Assembly (NCBI GenBank): GCA_014238065.1
Contig: JABABU010000055.1
Location: forward strand, 1-64,000
Length of the DNA stretch: 64,000 nt
Direction: 5' to 3'
Source: Actinomycetota bacterium
Lineage (GTDB): Bacteria; Actinomycetota; Acidimicrobiia; Acidimicrobiales; Poriferisodalaceae
Shown: in pieces, positions 46,282 to 55,771 of the stretch
Numbering within the stretch: position 1 is the first letter of the stretch
Layout: every line of letters starts with the position of its first letter
Position numbers and translations under genes: made by a program
Notes under the pieces: model-generated
Told to the model about the DNA's origin: nothing
What the model saw: the letters and a program-made list of their open reading frames with translations, nothing else
Databases searched by the model: none

Positions 46282-47240
46282 TCACTCCGCTGACAGAAGA
46301 GGCCATCGACACAGCAGTCACCGAACGTCTCGCTCGACGCCCATGGCCGGTGACCCGCATCAAGACCGACGTCGAAGTGTCGTTCGAGTTCTTTCCGACC
46401 TCAACCCACGCCGGGGCAGACAACCTGTCCGACTGTGCCCGCGCTCTCGATCAGCTCGAACCATCGTTCTTCAGCGTGACCTACGGTGCGGGAGGATCGA
46501 CGAAGGACCGCACGAACGACACCGTCGCGAACGTGCGGGCGTCCACTTCATCCGACGTAGCCGCTCACCTCACCTGCATCGCAGCGACCAAGGACGAAAC
46601 ACACGGCGTCCTCGACTCGTACCGCGAGTCGGGGATCCACAGGGTCGTCGCGCTCAGAGGTGACCCACCCGACGGCGCCGACCAGACGACTTCGGGCTAC
46701 GTCGACGCAGCTGAACTGGTCGAAGGCATTCGCGGAAGAGCTGACGGCTCGATCTTCGACATTTCCGTCGCTGCCTATCCCGAAACGCACCCAAAGGCAG
46801 CATCTCGAGCCAAGGACATCGACAACCTCAAGAGAAAGCTCGACGCAGGAGCCGATCGGGCCATCACCCAGTTCTTCTTCAACACTGACGAGTACTTCCG
46901 GTTCACCGACGATTGCAGGTCGGCAGGGATCAGCGCACCCATCATCCCCGGCATCATGCCGATCACGAACTTCGAGCGTGTCAGCGGCTTCGCTTCCCGC
47001 TGCGGCACCACGATTCCCCCCTGGATGCCGGAACTCTTCGGAGGTCTCGACAAGGCACCCGAGATTCACTCGCTGATCGCAGCCACGGTCGCAGCCGAGC
47101 AGTGCAGGCAACTCTCGGAACATGGTGTCCGTCAGTTCCACTTCTACACGATGAACAAGCCGGAGCTGAGCCTGGCTGTATGCAGAACCCTCGGGCTGAG
47201 ACCGGCGACGGTCTCCGTCCAGGCAACAGCGGCAAGCTGA
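46278..47240 (+). CDS. metF: Methylenetetrahydrofolate reductase
   Basis: 320 residues, TIM barrel FAD enzyme that makes 5-methyl-THF for methionine synthesis. The start VSFEFFPTSTHAGADNL corresponds to the family FEFFPP motif. SVTYGAGGSTKDRT is the FAD/NADH loop, AHLTCIAATKDE and HRVVALRGDPP follow, and ITQFFFNTDEYFRF and IIPGIMPITNFERV complete the barrel. Start ATG overlaps the regulator stop (ATGA), so expression follows the ArsR-methyltransferase regulator. Confidence 0.95.
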   Translation: MITPLTEEAIDTAVTERLARRPWPVTRIKTDVEVSFEFFPTSTHAGADNLSDCARALDQLEPSFFSVTYGAGGSTKDRTNDTVANVRASTSSDVAAHLTCIAATKDETHGVLDSYRESGIHRVVALRGDPPDGADQTTSGYVDAAELVEGIRGRADGSIFDISVAAYPETHPKAASRAKDIDNLKRKLDAGADRAITQFFFNTDEYFRFTDDCRSAGISAPIIPGIMPITNFERVSGFASRCGTTIPPWMPELFGGLDKAPEIHSLIAATVAAEQCRQLSEHGVRQFHFYTMNKPELSLAVCRTLGLRPATVSVQATAAS

Positions 47241-47254
47241 TAGAACCTGTTCCC

Positions 47255-47959
47255 ATGGGAGACAGCACCGAACCAGTCCCCGAAATCGGTCTGGAAGCGG
47301 CCTACGCCGCGAAGACACCGAGTGGAAACAAGACCCTCTACGAAGACTGGGCCCCGACATATGAGTCGGGCTTCATCGAGTACATGGGGTACGTGTACCA
47401 CCGGACCGTGGCCGATCTCTTCGTGGTCCACCAGGGCGAAGTCAAGGGAGAAGTGCTCGACGTCGGATGCGGCACGGGCATCGTCGGTGTCGAACTTCGC
47501 CGACTCGACATCGAACCAATCGACGGCATCGACATCTCACCGGCGATGCTGTCCAACGCCGCTGCCAAAACGAACGCTGACGGCGAAGCGGCCTACCGGC
47601 ATCTCATCGCAGCCGACCTCATGCAACCACTCGACATAGCCGACGATACGTATTCGGGCGTGATCAGCGCCGGCACATTCACGCATGGCCACGTTGGACC
47701 AGAAGCATTCGACGAAATGCTCCGAGTCGCCAGGACCGGAGCGACGTTTGCCCTCGGCATCAACGCCGAACACTTCGTCGAACGTGGCTTCGATGCCAAG
47801 TTCGCGTCGCTGGTCGCAGCCGGTGTGATCACCGAACCCGACCTCATCGACATTGCCATCTACGAACCGGATCACGCCGCCAACGTCGAAGGCGATCACT
47901 TCGACGACCGTGCACTGGTCGCGATCTTTCGCAAGCTCGCAGGCGCAGCTCCGGTCTGA
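47255..47959 (+). CDS. SAM-dependent methyltransferase (METTL27/WBSCR27-like)
   Basis: 234 residues. Opens with a helical lid containing LYEDWAPTYESGFIEYMGYVYHRTVADLF, the hallmark of the METTL27-like group, then SAM motif I VLDVGCGTGIVGVEL, motif II ID-GIDISPAML and motif III DLMQPLDIADDTYSGVISAGTF. Substrate unknown. It sits 14 nt after metF in the operon led by the ArsR-methyltransferase fusion, suggesting a link to SAM supply or methyl balance. No clear Shine-Dalgarno; the ATG at 47255 is chosen by family start. Confidence 0.85.
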   Translation: MGDSTEPVPEIGLEAAYAAKTPSGNKTLYEDWAPTYESGFIEYMGYVYHRTVADLFVVHQGEVKGEVLDVGCGTGIVGVELRRLDIEPIDGIDISPAMLSNAAAKTNADGEAAYRHLIAADLMQPLDIADDTYSGVISAGTFTHGHVGPEAFDEMLRVARTGATFALGINAEHFVERGFDAKFASLVAAGVITEPDLIDIAIYEPDHAANVEGDHFDDRALVAIFRKLAGAAPV

Positions 47960-48390
47960 TGCCGGGCGGTCTACGAGCGGCCTTTGGGGCGATCGCCATC
48001 GCGGCGACCCTGATGGCGTGCTCAGGTGACGACTCACCGGCGACAGCCGCTGCAGAGCGCCGCCAACTGCTTTCGCAGCGCTTTCCGGACATCGTCGGAG
48101 CGATCTTCGATCCGATCGGGGACACGACCTGGTCGATCCGAGTGACCATCAGCTCGCCGTACGACACCGAAGAGCGATATGCAGATGCCTGGAGGGTGCT
48201 GACCCTCGATGGCCTCGTCCTCGGTACGCGACAGCTGACCCACGACCACGCGGCAGAGCAGCCGTTCACCAGAGCACTGAACAACGTCGAGATCCCCGAA
48301 GGAACCGAATCCGTCCTGATCGAGGCGCATGACCTCATCAATGGATGGAGCGATGAGCGGATCGAATTCGCCCTACCCGAGAAGGACTGA
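47959..48390 (+). CDS. Small predicted lipoprotein of unknown function
   Basis: 143 residues. The signal peptide RAAFGAIAIAATLMAC ends in a lipobox (LMAC), so the mature protein starts at the Cys followed by SGDDSPATAAAERR and is anchored to the outer leaflet. The rest has beta strands (TWSIRVTISSPYDTEERYADAWRVL) and an acidic C-terminal region with no recognised domain. Its ATG overlaps the methyltransferase stop by 1 nt (TGATG), so it is the last member of the operon. An extracytoplasmic protein in a methionine-cycle operon is unexpected. Confidence 0.75.
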   Translation: MPGGLRAAFGAIAIAATLMACSGDDSPATAAAERRQLLSQRFPDIVGAIFDPIGDTTWSIRVTISSPYDTEERYADAWRVLTLDGLVLGTRQLTHDHAAEQPFTRALNNVEIPEGTESVLIEAHDLINGWSDERIEFALPEKD

Positions 48391-48529
48391 CAGACGCTGA
48401 TCAGATCAGAAGTCGACTGCGAGTAGACCTCGGCCCTGCCGGCGGTCAAGCCAGTCGCCGTAGCTGCCGAAACTTTCGGGAAGTGGTGTCATGAAGCACC
48501 CCGATGTCCGTTGAACACCCATGAGTGGA

Positions 48530-48571
48530 GTGTCCGGTCATCCATAACCGCCCGCGTGGGTGACCGGACAC
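48530..48571 (+). promoter_or_regulatory. 11-bp inverted repeat at the glycosylase promoter
   Basis: GTGTCCGGTCA (48530-48540) and TGACCGGACAC (48561-48571) form a perfect 11-bp inverted repeat with a 20-nt spacer; TCC/GGG next to the arms extends pairing. The right arm covers the -35 position (TGACCG, 17 nt before TACCGT). ACACCCAT occurs as a direct repeat at 48515-48522 and 48568-48575. It may be an operator, or a terminator for the upstream operon. Confidence 0.55.
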
Positions 48572-48583
48572 CCATTCGAGTCG

Positions 48584-48589
48584 TACCGT
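48584..48589 (+). promoter_or_regulatory. Candidate -10 of the Fpg/Nei gene
   Basis: TACCGT ends 6 nt before the GTG start at 48596; no Shine-Dalgarno. Confidence 0.5.
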
Positions 48590-48595
48590 TGAGAT

Positions 48596-49432
48596 GTGCC
48601 AGAGATTCCTGAGATCAGAGCACATGCCGAGCGACTCACCGATGAGTTCCGCGGTGCGAAGCTCTCGTCGTTCCAACCCTTGTCTTTCACGGTGCTGAAG
48701 ACGTTCGAGCCTCGGCCCGAGGCCGCCACTGGCAGGCCACTCGAAGAAGTTGCCGCTTACGCCAAGTACCTCCTACTCCGGTTTGGTGAGCTCACATTCG
48801 TCGTTCACCTGATGCAGGGAGGTCGACTCAAGCCAGACTCGAAACAGAGCAAGAAGCCGCGAGGCGGCCTCGCCAGATGGACGTTCGAGGACAACACCTC
48901 GCTTCTGCTCACCGAGCCAGGTACGGAACATCGCGCTGGTGTCTGGGTCGTCGCCGGCCACCCGGTCGACCAGGTGCCGATCAACAAAGTCGGGCCGGAA
49001 GCAACATCGATGAATCCACATCAGCTGTTGGAGCTGTTGAACTCGAACAACATGCGACTGCATGGATTCCTCCGAGATCAACGGCTGCTCTCGGGCCTCG
49101 GCCGACGGCTCAGCAACGAGATCTGCCATCGAGCAAAGCTGTCACCCTTCGCCATGACAGGGAAGTTCGATCTTGCGACAGCAGAGAGGATCCATGTCGC
49201 CGTCACCGAGATCGTGGAAGAAGGACTCGCCTACGATCGGGGCCGAGCCGAGATGTCGAAATCGGCTGACCGACCGAGCGCAGTCCATTCCCGAGTTGGC
49301 CAACCATGCCCCGCCTGTGGCGACACGGTGCGAACCGTCGAGTACCGGCGCTACACGATCAGCTACTGCGCGACGTGTCAGACGAACGGCAAAGCCCTCG
49401 CCGACAACACGACGAGCAAGTTCTTGAAGTAG
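48596..49432 (+). CDS. Fpg/Nei-family DNA glycosylase
   Basis: 278 residues. The catalytic N-terminus is Pro2-Glu3 after the initiating GTG (MPEIPEIRAHAE), and the essential lysine is Lys57 in AYAKYLLLRF. The helix-two-turn-helix region reads SGLGRRLSNEICHRAKLSPF, and the zinc finger CPACGDTVRTVEYRRYTISYCATCQ closes the protein. It excises oxidised bases by beta,delta-elimination. HLMQGGRLKP replaces the usual HLGMSG loop and the H2TH lacks the GNIYADE consensus, so it belongs to a divergent actinobacterial branch rather than classical MutM. Convergent with mdh, 12 nt apart. Confidence 0.88.
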   Translation: MPEIPEIRAHAERLTDEFRGAKLSSFQPLSFTVLKTFEPRPEAATGRPLEEVAAYAKYLLLRFGELTFVVHLMQGGRLKPDSKQSKKPRGGLARWTFEDNTSLLLTEPGTEHRAGVWVVAGHPVDQVPINKVGPEATSMNPHQLLELLNSNNMRLHGFLRDQRLLSGLGRRLSNEICHRAKLSPFAMTGKFDLATAERIHVAVTEIVEEGLAYDRGRAEMSKSADRPSAVHSRVGQPCPACGDTVRTVEYRRYTISYCATCQTNGKALADNTTSKFLK

Positions 49433-49444
49433 ACGGTCGAACTC

Positions 49445-50434
49445 TCAGCCCAGCAGGCCGAGACCCGAGACAACATCGCGTTCTTCAACCAACTCGGCCC
49501 ATGACGCTTCGATCTTCGACTGCGAGAATTCGTTGATGTCAAGCCCCTGGACGATCGAATACGCACCGTCACTACAGGTGACCGGGTAGCTGGTGATGAT
49601 TCCTTCCGGGGCGCCGTAGCTCCCGTCTGATGGGATTCCCATGCTCACCCAGTCGCCTTCAGCCGTTCCATGGGCCCAAGTGTGCATGTGATCGACAGCG
49701 GCACTCGCGGCCGAGGCAGCCGATGACAAGCCGCGCGCTTCGATGATCGCTGCGCCCCGCTTTTGGACCGTTGGAATGAACTCGCCGGAGAGCCAGCTTT
49801 CATCGTCGATCGTTGCCGCCGCGTTCTGACCGCTCACGTTGGTGTGGAACAGGTCCGGATACTGGGTGGCAGAGTGATTGCCCCAGATCGTCATGTTCGT
49901 GACGTCGTTGACCGTCGTACCCGTCTTGGCCGCGACCTGGGCGATGGCCCTGTTGTGATCGAGACGGGTCATTGCAGTGAATTGCGAGTCGGCAATGTTC
50001 GGCGCATTGCGCATCGCGATGAGGCAATTCGTGTTGGCAGGGTTGCCGACAACCAAGATCTTCGCGGTACTGGCAGCACTGTCGGACAGCGCCTTGCCCT
50101 GCACGGTGAAGATGCCGCCATTCGCCTCGAGCAGATCGCCGCGCTCCATGCCGGCCTTGCGAGGCATCGAACCGACGAGAAGGGCGTACTCGGCACCAGC
50201 GAACGCTTCGTCAGCGTCGGCCGTCTCCACCATGCCTGCCAGCAGAGGGAATGCGCAATCGTCGAGTTCCATCGCGACACCGCTGAGGGCGCCAAGGGCG
50301 GGTGGAATCTCGAGCATCTGCAAGATGACGGGCTGATCGGGACCGAGCATCGAACCCGCGGCGATCCTGAAGAGGAGGCTGTAGCCGATCTGGCCGGCTG
50401 CTCCTGTGACCGCCACGCGTACGGGATCGTTCAT
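49445..50434 (-). CDS. mdh: Malate dehydrogenase
   Basis: 329 residues from the ATG at 50432-50434 with GGAG 9 nt upstream. NAD motif [19 protein letters not shown]; substrate arginines in [13 protein letters not shown] and [19 protein letters not shown]; catalytic His in [12 protein letters not shown]. This is the cytosolic-type MDH common in actinobacteria. Oxidises malate to oxaloacetate in the TCA cycle, complementing the Sdh and SucCD genes in this window. An in-frame TTG 15 nt upstream is the alternative start. Confidence 0.96.
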   Translation of the reverse strand: MNDPVRVAVTGAAGQIGYSLLFRIAAGSMLGPDQPVILQMLEIPPALGALSGVAMELDDCAFPLLAGMVETADADEAFAGAEYALLVGSMPRKAGMERGDLLEANGGIFTVQGKALSDSAASTAKILVVGNPANTNCLIAMRNAPNIADSQFTAMTRLDHNRAIAQVAAKTGTTVNDVTNMTIWGNHSATQYPDLFHTNVSGQNAAATIDDESWLSGEFIPTVQKRGAAIIEARGLSSAASAASAAVDHMHTWAHGTAEGDWVSMGIPSDGSYGAPEGIITSYPVTCSDGAYSIVQGLDINEFSQSKIEASWAELVEERDVVSGLGLLG

Positions 50435-50505
50435 CTGGCTGGACTCCAATCGGGGGGTTGGTGAATTGATCGTAGCCGCGGTGTGGCAGCTCTCCTGATG
50501 GTCGC

Positions 50506-52296
50506 TCAGCCGGCCTTGGTGTTGCCCTGCCAGCTCTTGAACAAGCTGGCGTAGACACCGCCGCGGAGCACGAGTTCGCCGTGTGATCCGGATTCGAGGA
50601 GTTCGCCTTGATCGAAAACCAGCACGATGTCAGCGGCCTCCGCTGTCGACAGACGGTGGGCGATCGAGATCGTGGTTCTGCCGATCGAGAGTCGTTGCAA
50701 TGCGACCGCCAACGCACGCTCGGTTTCGGGATCGACGGCGCTGGTCGCCTCGTCGAGGATCAACAATCCGGGATTGGCAAGCTGGGCACGAATCAAAGCA
50801 ACCAGTTGACGTTCTCCGACCGAGAGAGACTCGCCTCGCTCGCCGACACGGGTCTCCAGACCATCGGGCATCGTGGCGAGCCAGCCGGCGAGGCCGAGCG
50901 ACGTGACGGCAGCGAGAATCTGACCCTCAGACGCATCGGGGCGCCCGAAACGGATGTTCTCGCGCATCGTCGTGTCGAAGAGGAACCCGTCCTGGGGCAC
51001 CATTCTCACGTTGGCACGGCGGGCCGACGGCGAAATCAGCCTCAGCTCGACCCCACCGATCTCGATGATTCCTGCCGTCGGATCAGCGAGTCGACATAGG
51101 AGCTTTGCGAACGTCGTCTTGCCTGACCCCGTCTCGCCGACGATGGCGACACTTGTCCCTGCACTGATGTCGACATCGATGCCGTGGAGGACTTCTGCCC
51201 CATCTCGATAGGTGAAACGCAATCCTCTCGTCGACACGGCGAGAGCGCCCGGCTTGAGATCGACTCCAGGATCGGGCTCGATGATCTCGACCTCCTGCTC
51301 CAACAGACCCAGCACCTTCCTGAACCCTGCGACAGCGGTCTGGGTCATGTCGAGAATCTCGGTGATCTCACCGACCGGACTCAAGAGCAGATTGAGGAGG
51401 AAGATGAACGCAATCATGCTGCCGGTGTCGAGGCCCCAGCCGCCTCCCCAGTGAACGCCCACACCAATCGCCGTAGCCATCGCGACCGCAGCAAAGATGT
51501 CGCCCAGCGGGAACATCACCGCGAAGTAGCGGACGGTGACCATCCGGGCTCGGTACTGGTTGTCGATGACGTCAGCTAGACGGCGCCTGGTTCGCCTGCC
51601 AAGTCCATACGAACGAATGACTGCGGCACCCCCAACCGTCTCGCTGATCTCCGAGAGTGTTTCCCCAACACGAGTCCTGTAGACGTCATAGGCCGCGAGT
51701 TGCCGTTTCTGCAAAACCTTGAGGACCGGCAGCAGCGGCACGTAGACCGCGATCGTCACCAGCGCCAGCTGCCACGAGTAGAAGAACATGACGGCGAGAA
51801 TGCCCACAATCAGGACCGAGTTGATGATCCAGCTCATCCCGGCCCACTGGGCGAACCGTGCGAGCGTTTCGATGTCGCTCGTGACCCTGGACACCAATAC
51901 GCCACGCTTCGCATCGTTGTGATCCGCAATCGACAACCGATGGATCTGGGCAAATGCACGCGTTCTGAGGGCGTAGAGGGTGTTCTCCGTCGCCTTGATC
52001 AATCGGATGAATGTCGCCCTCTGAAGTACCGCCATCGACAAGACGAGCGCAGCGCCGAGCACGCTGGCAACGAGCACGAACGCAGGCCGATAGTCGTCGC
52101 CGCTAGAGAGTCCGCGATCGACGATCTGCTGGATCAAAATCGGGAGTGCCAGCTTTCCAGCAGCACCGACGATGGCCATCAATACGGTCGTCCTGATGCC
52201 GACCCGCAGCTCAGGAGTCGCGTCCATGCCGCGCTTCAGCAGCGCGATGGCACCCTCGTCGGCGAGCGGCTCCCGCTCGACCTCGTCGACGATCAC
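50506..52296 (-). CDS. ABC exporter half-transporter, canonical Walker B, degenerate signature
   Basis: 596 residues: six-helix transmembrane domain, then a nucleotide-binding domain. Walker [10 protein letters not shown]; Walker [13 protein letters not shown] with the catalytic Glu; H-loop ISIAHRLST. The signature is LSVGERQ instead of LSGGQ. Start GTG overlaps the stop of the partner gene (GTGA), so they are cotranslated. With the partner it forms a heterodimer in which its Walker A/B and the partner's LSGGQ make the active site. Substrate unknown (lipid- or drug-exporter type). Confidence 0.9.
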   Translation of the reverse strand: MIVDEVEREPLADEGAIALLKRGMDATPELRVGIRTTVLMAIVGAAGKLALPILIQQIVDRGLSSGDDYRPAFVLVASVLGAALVLSMAVLQRATFIRLIKATENTLYALRTRAFAQIHRLSIADHNDAKRGVLVSRVTSDIETLARFAQWAGMSWIINSVLIVGILAVMFFYSWQLALVTIAVYVPLLPVLKVLQKRQLAAYDVYRTRVGETLSEISETVGGAAVIRSYGLGRRTRRRLADVIDNQYRARMVTVRYFAVMFPLGDIFAAVAMATAIGVGVHWGGGWGLDTGSMIAFIFLLNLLLSPVGEITEILDMTQTAVAGFRKVLGLLEQEVEIIEPDPGVDLKPGALAVSTRGLRFTYRDGAEVLHGIDVDISAGTSVAIVGETGSGKTTFAKLLCRLADPTAGIIEIGGVELRLISPSARRANVRMVPQDGFLFDTTMRENIRFGRPDASEGQILAAVTSLGLAGWLATMPDGLETRVGERGESLSVGERQLVALIRAQLANPGLLILDEATSAVDPETERALAVALQRLSIGRTTISIAHRLSTAEAADIVLVFDQGELLESGSHGELVLRGGVYASLFKSWQGNTKAG

Positions 52297-54098
52297 GATT
52301 CGTCCTCGTATGCGCTGACCAGCGTCTCGTAGCTCGGGTGCGAGAGGAGTTCTTCGTGGCTGCCGGAGGCCGCGATCCTGCCGTCATCGAGGAAGATCAC
52401 GCGATGAGCGAGCCTGATCGTCGAAACGCGGTGGGCGACGATCAACGTCGTCGTTGCCACCGTCTCGCCCAGCCCGTCCAGGATCTCGCGTTCGATCGTC
52501 GGATCGACAGCGGAGGTGGCGTCGTCGAGGAACAAGAACCTGGGTTGCCTCGCGAGGGCTCTGGCCAGAGCAACTCGCTGACGCTGCCCGCCCGAAAGCG
52601 TCACGCCGCGTTCGCCGACGACGGTCGCGAAACCCTCCGGCATGAGGTCGATGAACTCATCGGCGCGGGCGATGCGGGCCGCTTCGCGGACGCGATCCGG
52701 GCCGAAGACTCCATCAGGATCAATGTTGATCTCCACTTGGTCAGCGAAGAGGAAGGTCTCCTGGAAGACCAGCGCAGCATCGGCTGTCAGCACGTCGGCC
52801 GGAATGTCGGCCAGGTCGTGGCCACCGAGCAGAATCGAGCCTGCCGAAGGTCGGACCAGTCGAAACAGCAGCTGAGCCAGGGTGCTCTTGCCACTTCCGG
52901 TGGCCCCGACAAGGGCAACGACTTCGCCCGGCTCGAGCCGGAAGTCGACTCCTTCCAGGACCGAGTCATCGCCGTGCGCGAACCACAGGTTGCTCACGAC
53001 GAGGTCCAGCGGACCTTCCGGCAGCGCGGGCGAGCTGCTGGCGTCTTCGTCATCTGGCGCAGTGAGGACAGCCTGGATCCGCTCTGCAGCAACAAGCGAG
53101 CGCGGAAGCTCCTCGAGAAGAAATCCCATCACCCGCATCGGGAAGATCAAAATCTGGAGCAGCAGCATCGCCTGCACGACGTCACCCGTCGTGGCACCCC
53201 CGGCCGACACTCGCCACGCACCGACAGCAAGCAGCGCGACGACACCCAGGTTGGGAATCGCCTCGAGGCTCGGCTCGAAGGATGCTCGCAGCTTGCCAAA
53301 CACGATCCTGTGCTCGAGCAACCTGCCGGCCTCGGCCTCTAGGCGTGCCACCTCGGCGTCCTCGCGGCCGAGCGTCTTGACGACGAGTGCGCCGTCGACA
53401 CTCTCGTGAACCACGCTGCTCACTCTCCCAAGAGCGGCCTGGACTTGGAACGCGGGACCGATGACCCGATGACTGTAGATCCTGTTGGCCGCGATCAGAA
53501 TAGGGAAGAGCGAGACAACGACCAGAAGCAGCCACGGATCGGCGGCCAACAAACTGCCGATTGCGGCTACGAACAGCACGATCACGCCAAGCGTCATCGG
53601 AAGCGGTTGCATGGCCATGGTCGCGGTTTCCACGTCGGTGTCGGCGTGAGCTAAGAGTTCGCCGGTCGGACGCTCCTTGAAGAACGACATGGGCACGGAG
53701 ACGAATCGGTCCGACAGCTGGCTACGCCATCTCGCCTGCTGCCGGTCGGCCGTCATAGCGCCGAAGTACCGCCGCATCACCACCCCGATGGCCCGCAGCA
53801 CTGCCATCGTCACGATCAGCAGCCCTGCGACGAGCAACGTCGAACCGGCCACGCTTTCGTCGAATCCCGGAATCACGACTTCGTCGGTGACTCTACCGAG
53901 CACCACCGTTCCGCCGACCGAGAAGATCGAGAAGACCGAAGCACCGAACACCGACAACGAGAACGGCCCAGGGTGACGGCGCGCGTAACTGCCGAGCAAG
54001 CGAATGCCCGGCCAGAAGATCGCCCTCGTGTCCTGCGTCTCTTCTTCCACAACAGCCAAGCGACCCACGCTATCGCCGTCCCCCTGGGAGCCGTTCAA
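52293..54098 (-). CDS. ABC exporter half-transporter, degenerate Walker B
   Basis: 601 residues in the longest form, six helices plus NBD. Walker A GATGSGKST; signature LSGGQRQRVALARAL is canonical; Walker B is FLFLDDATSAVD, with Asp in place of the catalytic Glu; H-loop LIVAHRVST. This half supplies the non-hydrolytic site with the partner's LSVGE. The start is uncertain: TTG at 54096-54098 is used. A second TTG at 54057-54059 has TAGCGT exactly 7 nt upstream (54067-54072) and would fit the leaderless pattern, giving a protein starting AVVEEETQDTR. Confidence 0.88.
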   Translation of the reverse strand: MNGSQGDGDSVGRLAVVEEETQDTRAIFWPGIRLLGSYARRHPGPFSLSVFGASVFSIFSVGGTVVLGRVTDEVVIPGFDESVAGSTLLVAGLLIVTMAVLRAIGVVMRRYFGAMTADRQQARWRSQLSDRFVSVPMSFFKERPTGELLAHADTDVETATMAMQPLPMTLGVIVLFVAAIGSLLAADPWLLLVVVSLFPILIAANRIYSHRVIGPAFQVQAALGRVSSVVHESVDGALVVKTLGREDAEVARLEAEAGRLLEHRIVFGKLRASFEPSLEAIPNLGVVALLAVGAWRVSAGGATTGDVVQAMLLLQILIFPMRVMGFLLEELPRSLVAAERIQAVLTAPDDEDASSSPALPEGPLDLVVSNLWFAHGDDSVLEGVDFRLEPGEVVALVGATGSGKSTLAQLLFRLVRPSAGSILLGGHDLADIPADVLTADAALVFQETFLFADQVEINIDPDGVFGPDRVREAARIARADEFIDLMPEGFATVVGERGVTLSGGQRQRVALARALARQPRFLFLDDATSAVDPTIEREILDGLGETVATTTLIVAHRVSTIRLAHRVIFLDDGRIAASGSHEELLSHPSYETLVSAYEDES

Positions 54099-54265
54099 GC
54101 ACCCTGGGGGCTCTGGTCGAACAAAGTCGGGTCAAGTTCCTCGGGGCGCGTAGCGACAGGGTGAGGTGCAACCGTTCGCGGGGACGGTCCGCGATTGAGC
54201 ACCCGACACTCCGGTGAAACGAAAGAGCCGATGCTGGGTCCAGGTCGCGAACTCGCAGCGAAAGA

Positions 54266-55771
54266 TCAGTGTTTGAAATGGCGTTCGCCGGTGAAGATCA
54301 TCGAGAGTCCGAGGGAATTCGCCTTGGCGATGACGGCATCATCACCGAGGGCGCCCCCTGGCTGGATGACCACGGCCACTCCGGCGGACGCCGCTGCTTC
54401 GATGCCGTCGGGGAACGGGTAGAAGGCGTCACTGGCGCACGCGCCACCAGCGGCACGTCCGTCGGCCTTGGATGTGGCGATCTGGCCGCTCTCGACACGG
54501 TTCTGCTGACCAGCACCGATTCCCCACGCCGTTCCGGCCTTGGCGAGAACGATGGCATTGGATGTGACGTGGCCGCACACTCGCCATGCGAACGCTGCAT
54601 CGGCCATCTCGGCGTCGGTTGGTTGTCGTTCGGTCACGACCTTCCAACTTGCGACATCAGCCGCGAAATGATGCGGGTTCTGCGCCAGCCAGCCTCCGCT
54701 GATCTGGCGAAGATCGACCGAGATCGCATCTGGAGGCGGGCCCTCCAGCACCCGAGTGTTTCTACGTTTGGCTCGCAGTCGTTCGATGGAACCCGACTCG
54801 AAACCGGGAGCGATGATCACATCGGCTTGGGCTGCGTTCTCGATTGCGTCGACAGTGTCATGGTCGAGAACACGGTTCAGAGCCACGATGCCACCGAACG
54901 CCGAGCGCGAGTCGCACTCGTAGGCATTGCGATACGCCTCGGCGAGTGAGCTTGCAACGGCCGCTCCACACGGATTGGCGTGCTTGATGATGGCGACAGC
55001 CGGAGATTTGGCCAGGTTGCCGAGGTCGTGCACGACCCGCCAAGCCGCATCAGCGTCGAACAGGTTCAGATAGCTCAGTGCCAGACCTTCGTGCTGGACG
55101 ACGTGGTCGAGCCAACGCGACTCGGCAACTGGTCGATACCTTGCCCCAGCTTGATGCGGGTTCTCGCCATATCGAAGATCGTCGGTCTTCTCGAGCGCCA
55201 GGTGCAGCGTCGGCGGAATCGGGTCGCCGTCGTCGAGCCAGTTGACGATCGCCGCGTCATAGGCGGCAGTGTGCGCGAAGGCGGCCCGTGCCAGTCGCCG
55301 ACGCGTTGAGTCTGACAGCGCGCCTGAGGCGCTGAGTTCATCGATCACCTCCTTGTAGTCGGAAGGATCAGTGATGATTCCCACCGCAGCAAAATTTTTG
55401 GCAGCGGCACGCACCATGCTCGGGCCGCCGATGTCGATCTGCTCGACAGACGGCTCGTCGCGGAATGGATAGAGGTTCGACACGACAAGGTCGATGGCAG
55501 CGATCTCGAGCTCTTCGAGCCGGGCCAGATGATCGGGCTTTGTGCGGTCTGCCAAGATGCCGCCATGGATGCGGGGATGGAGGGTCTTGACTCTTCCGTC
55601 GAGCATTTCGGGTGAACCGGTCACCTCTTCCACGCTGAGAACAGGAACGCCCGCCTCGCGGAGCGCACCAGCAGTGCCACCGGAACTGACGATCTCCCAG
55701 CCCAGTTCGTGAAGGCCTTGGCCGAACTCCACGACGCCGGTCTTGTCATACACCGAAATGAGGGCTCGCAT
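54266..55771 (-). CDS. purH: Bifunctional AICAR transformylase / IMP cyclohydrolase
   Basis: 501 residues. N-terminal IMP cyclohydrolase (MGS-like) with ISVYDKTGVVEFGQGLHELGWEIVSSGGTAGAL and KTLHPRIHGGILADR. The C-terminal AICARFT domain has LRYGENPHQAGA, AIIKHANPCGAAV, ESDSRSAFGG-like ECDSRSAFGGIVALN, GAGQQNRVES and ASDAFYPFPD. Catalyses the last two steps of IMP synthesis. Its ATG overlaps the purN stop by 1 nt (TGATG). No clear terminator in the 167 nt downstream. Confidence 0.97.
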   Translation of the reverse strand: MRALISVYDKTGVVEFGQGLHELGWEIVSSGGTAGALREAGVPVLSVEEVTGSPEMLDGRVKTLHPRIHGGILADRTKPDHLARLEELEIAAIDLVVSNLYPFRDEPSVEQIDIGGPSMVRAAAKNFAAVGIITDPSDYKEVIDELSASGALSDSTRRRLARAAFAHTAAYDAAIVNWLDDGDPIPPTLHLALEKTDDLRYGENPHQAGARYRPVAESRWLDHVVQHEGLALSYLNLFDADAAWRVVHDLGNLAKSPAVAIIKHANPCGAAVASSLAEAYRNAYECDSRSAFGGIVALNRVLDHDTVDAIENAAQADVIIAPGFESGSIERLRAKRRNTRVLEGPPPDAISVDLRQISGGWLAQNPHHFAADVASWKVVTERQPTDAEMADAAFAWRVCGHVTSNAIVLAKAGTAWGIGAGQQNRVESGQIATSKADGRAAGGACASDAFYPFPDGIEAAASAGVAVVIQPGGALGDDAVIAKANSLGLSMIFTGERHFKH

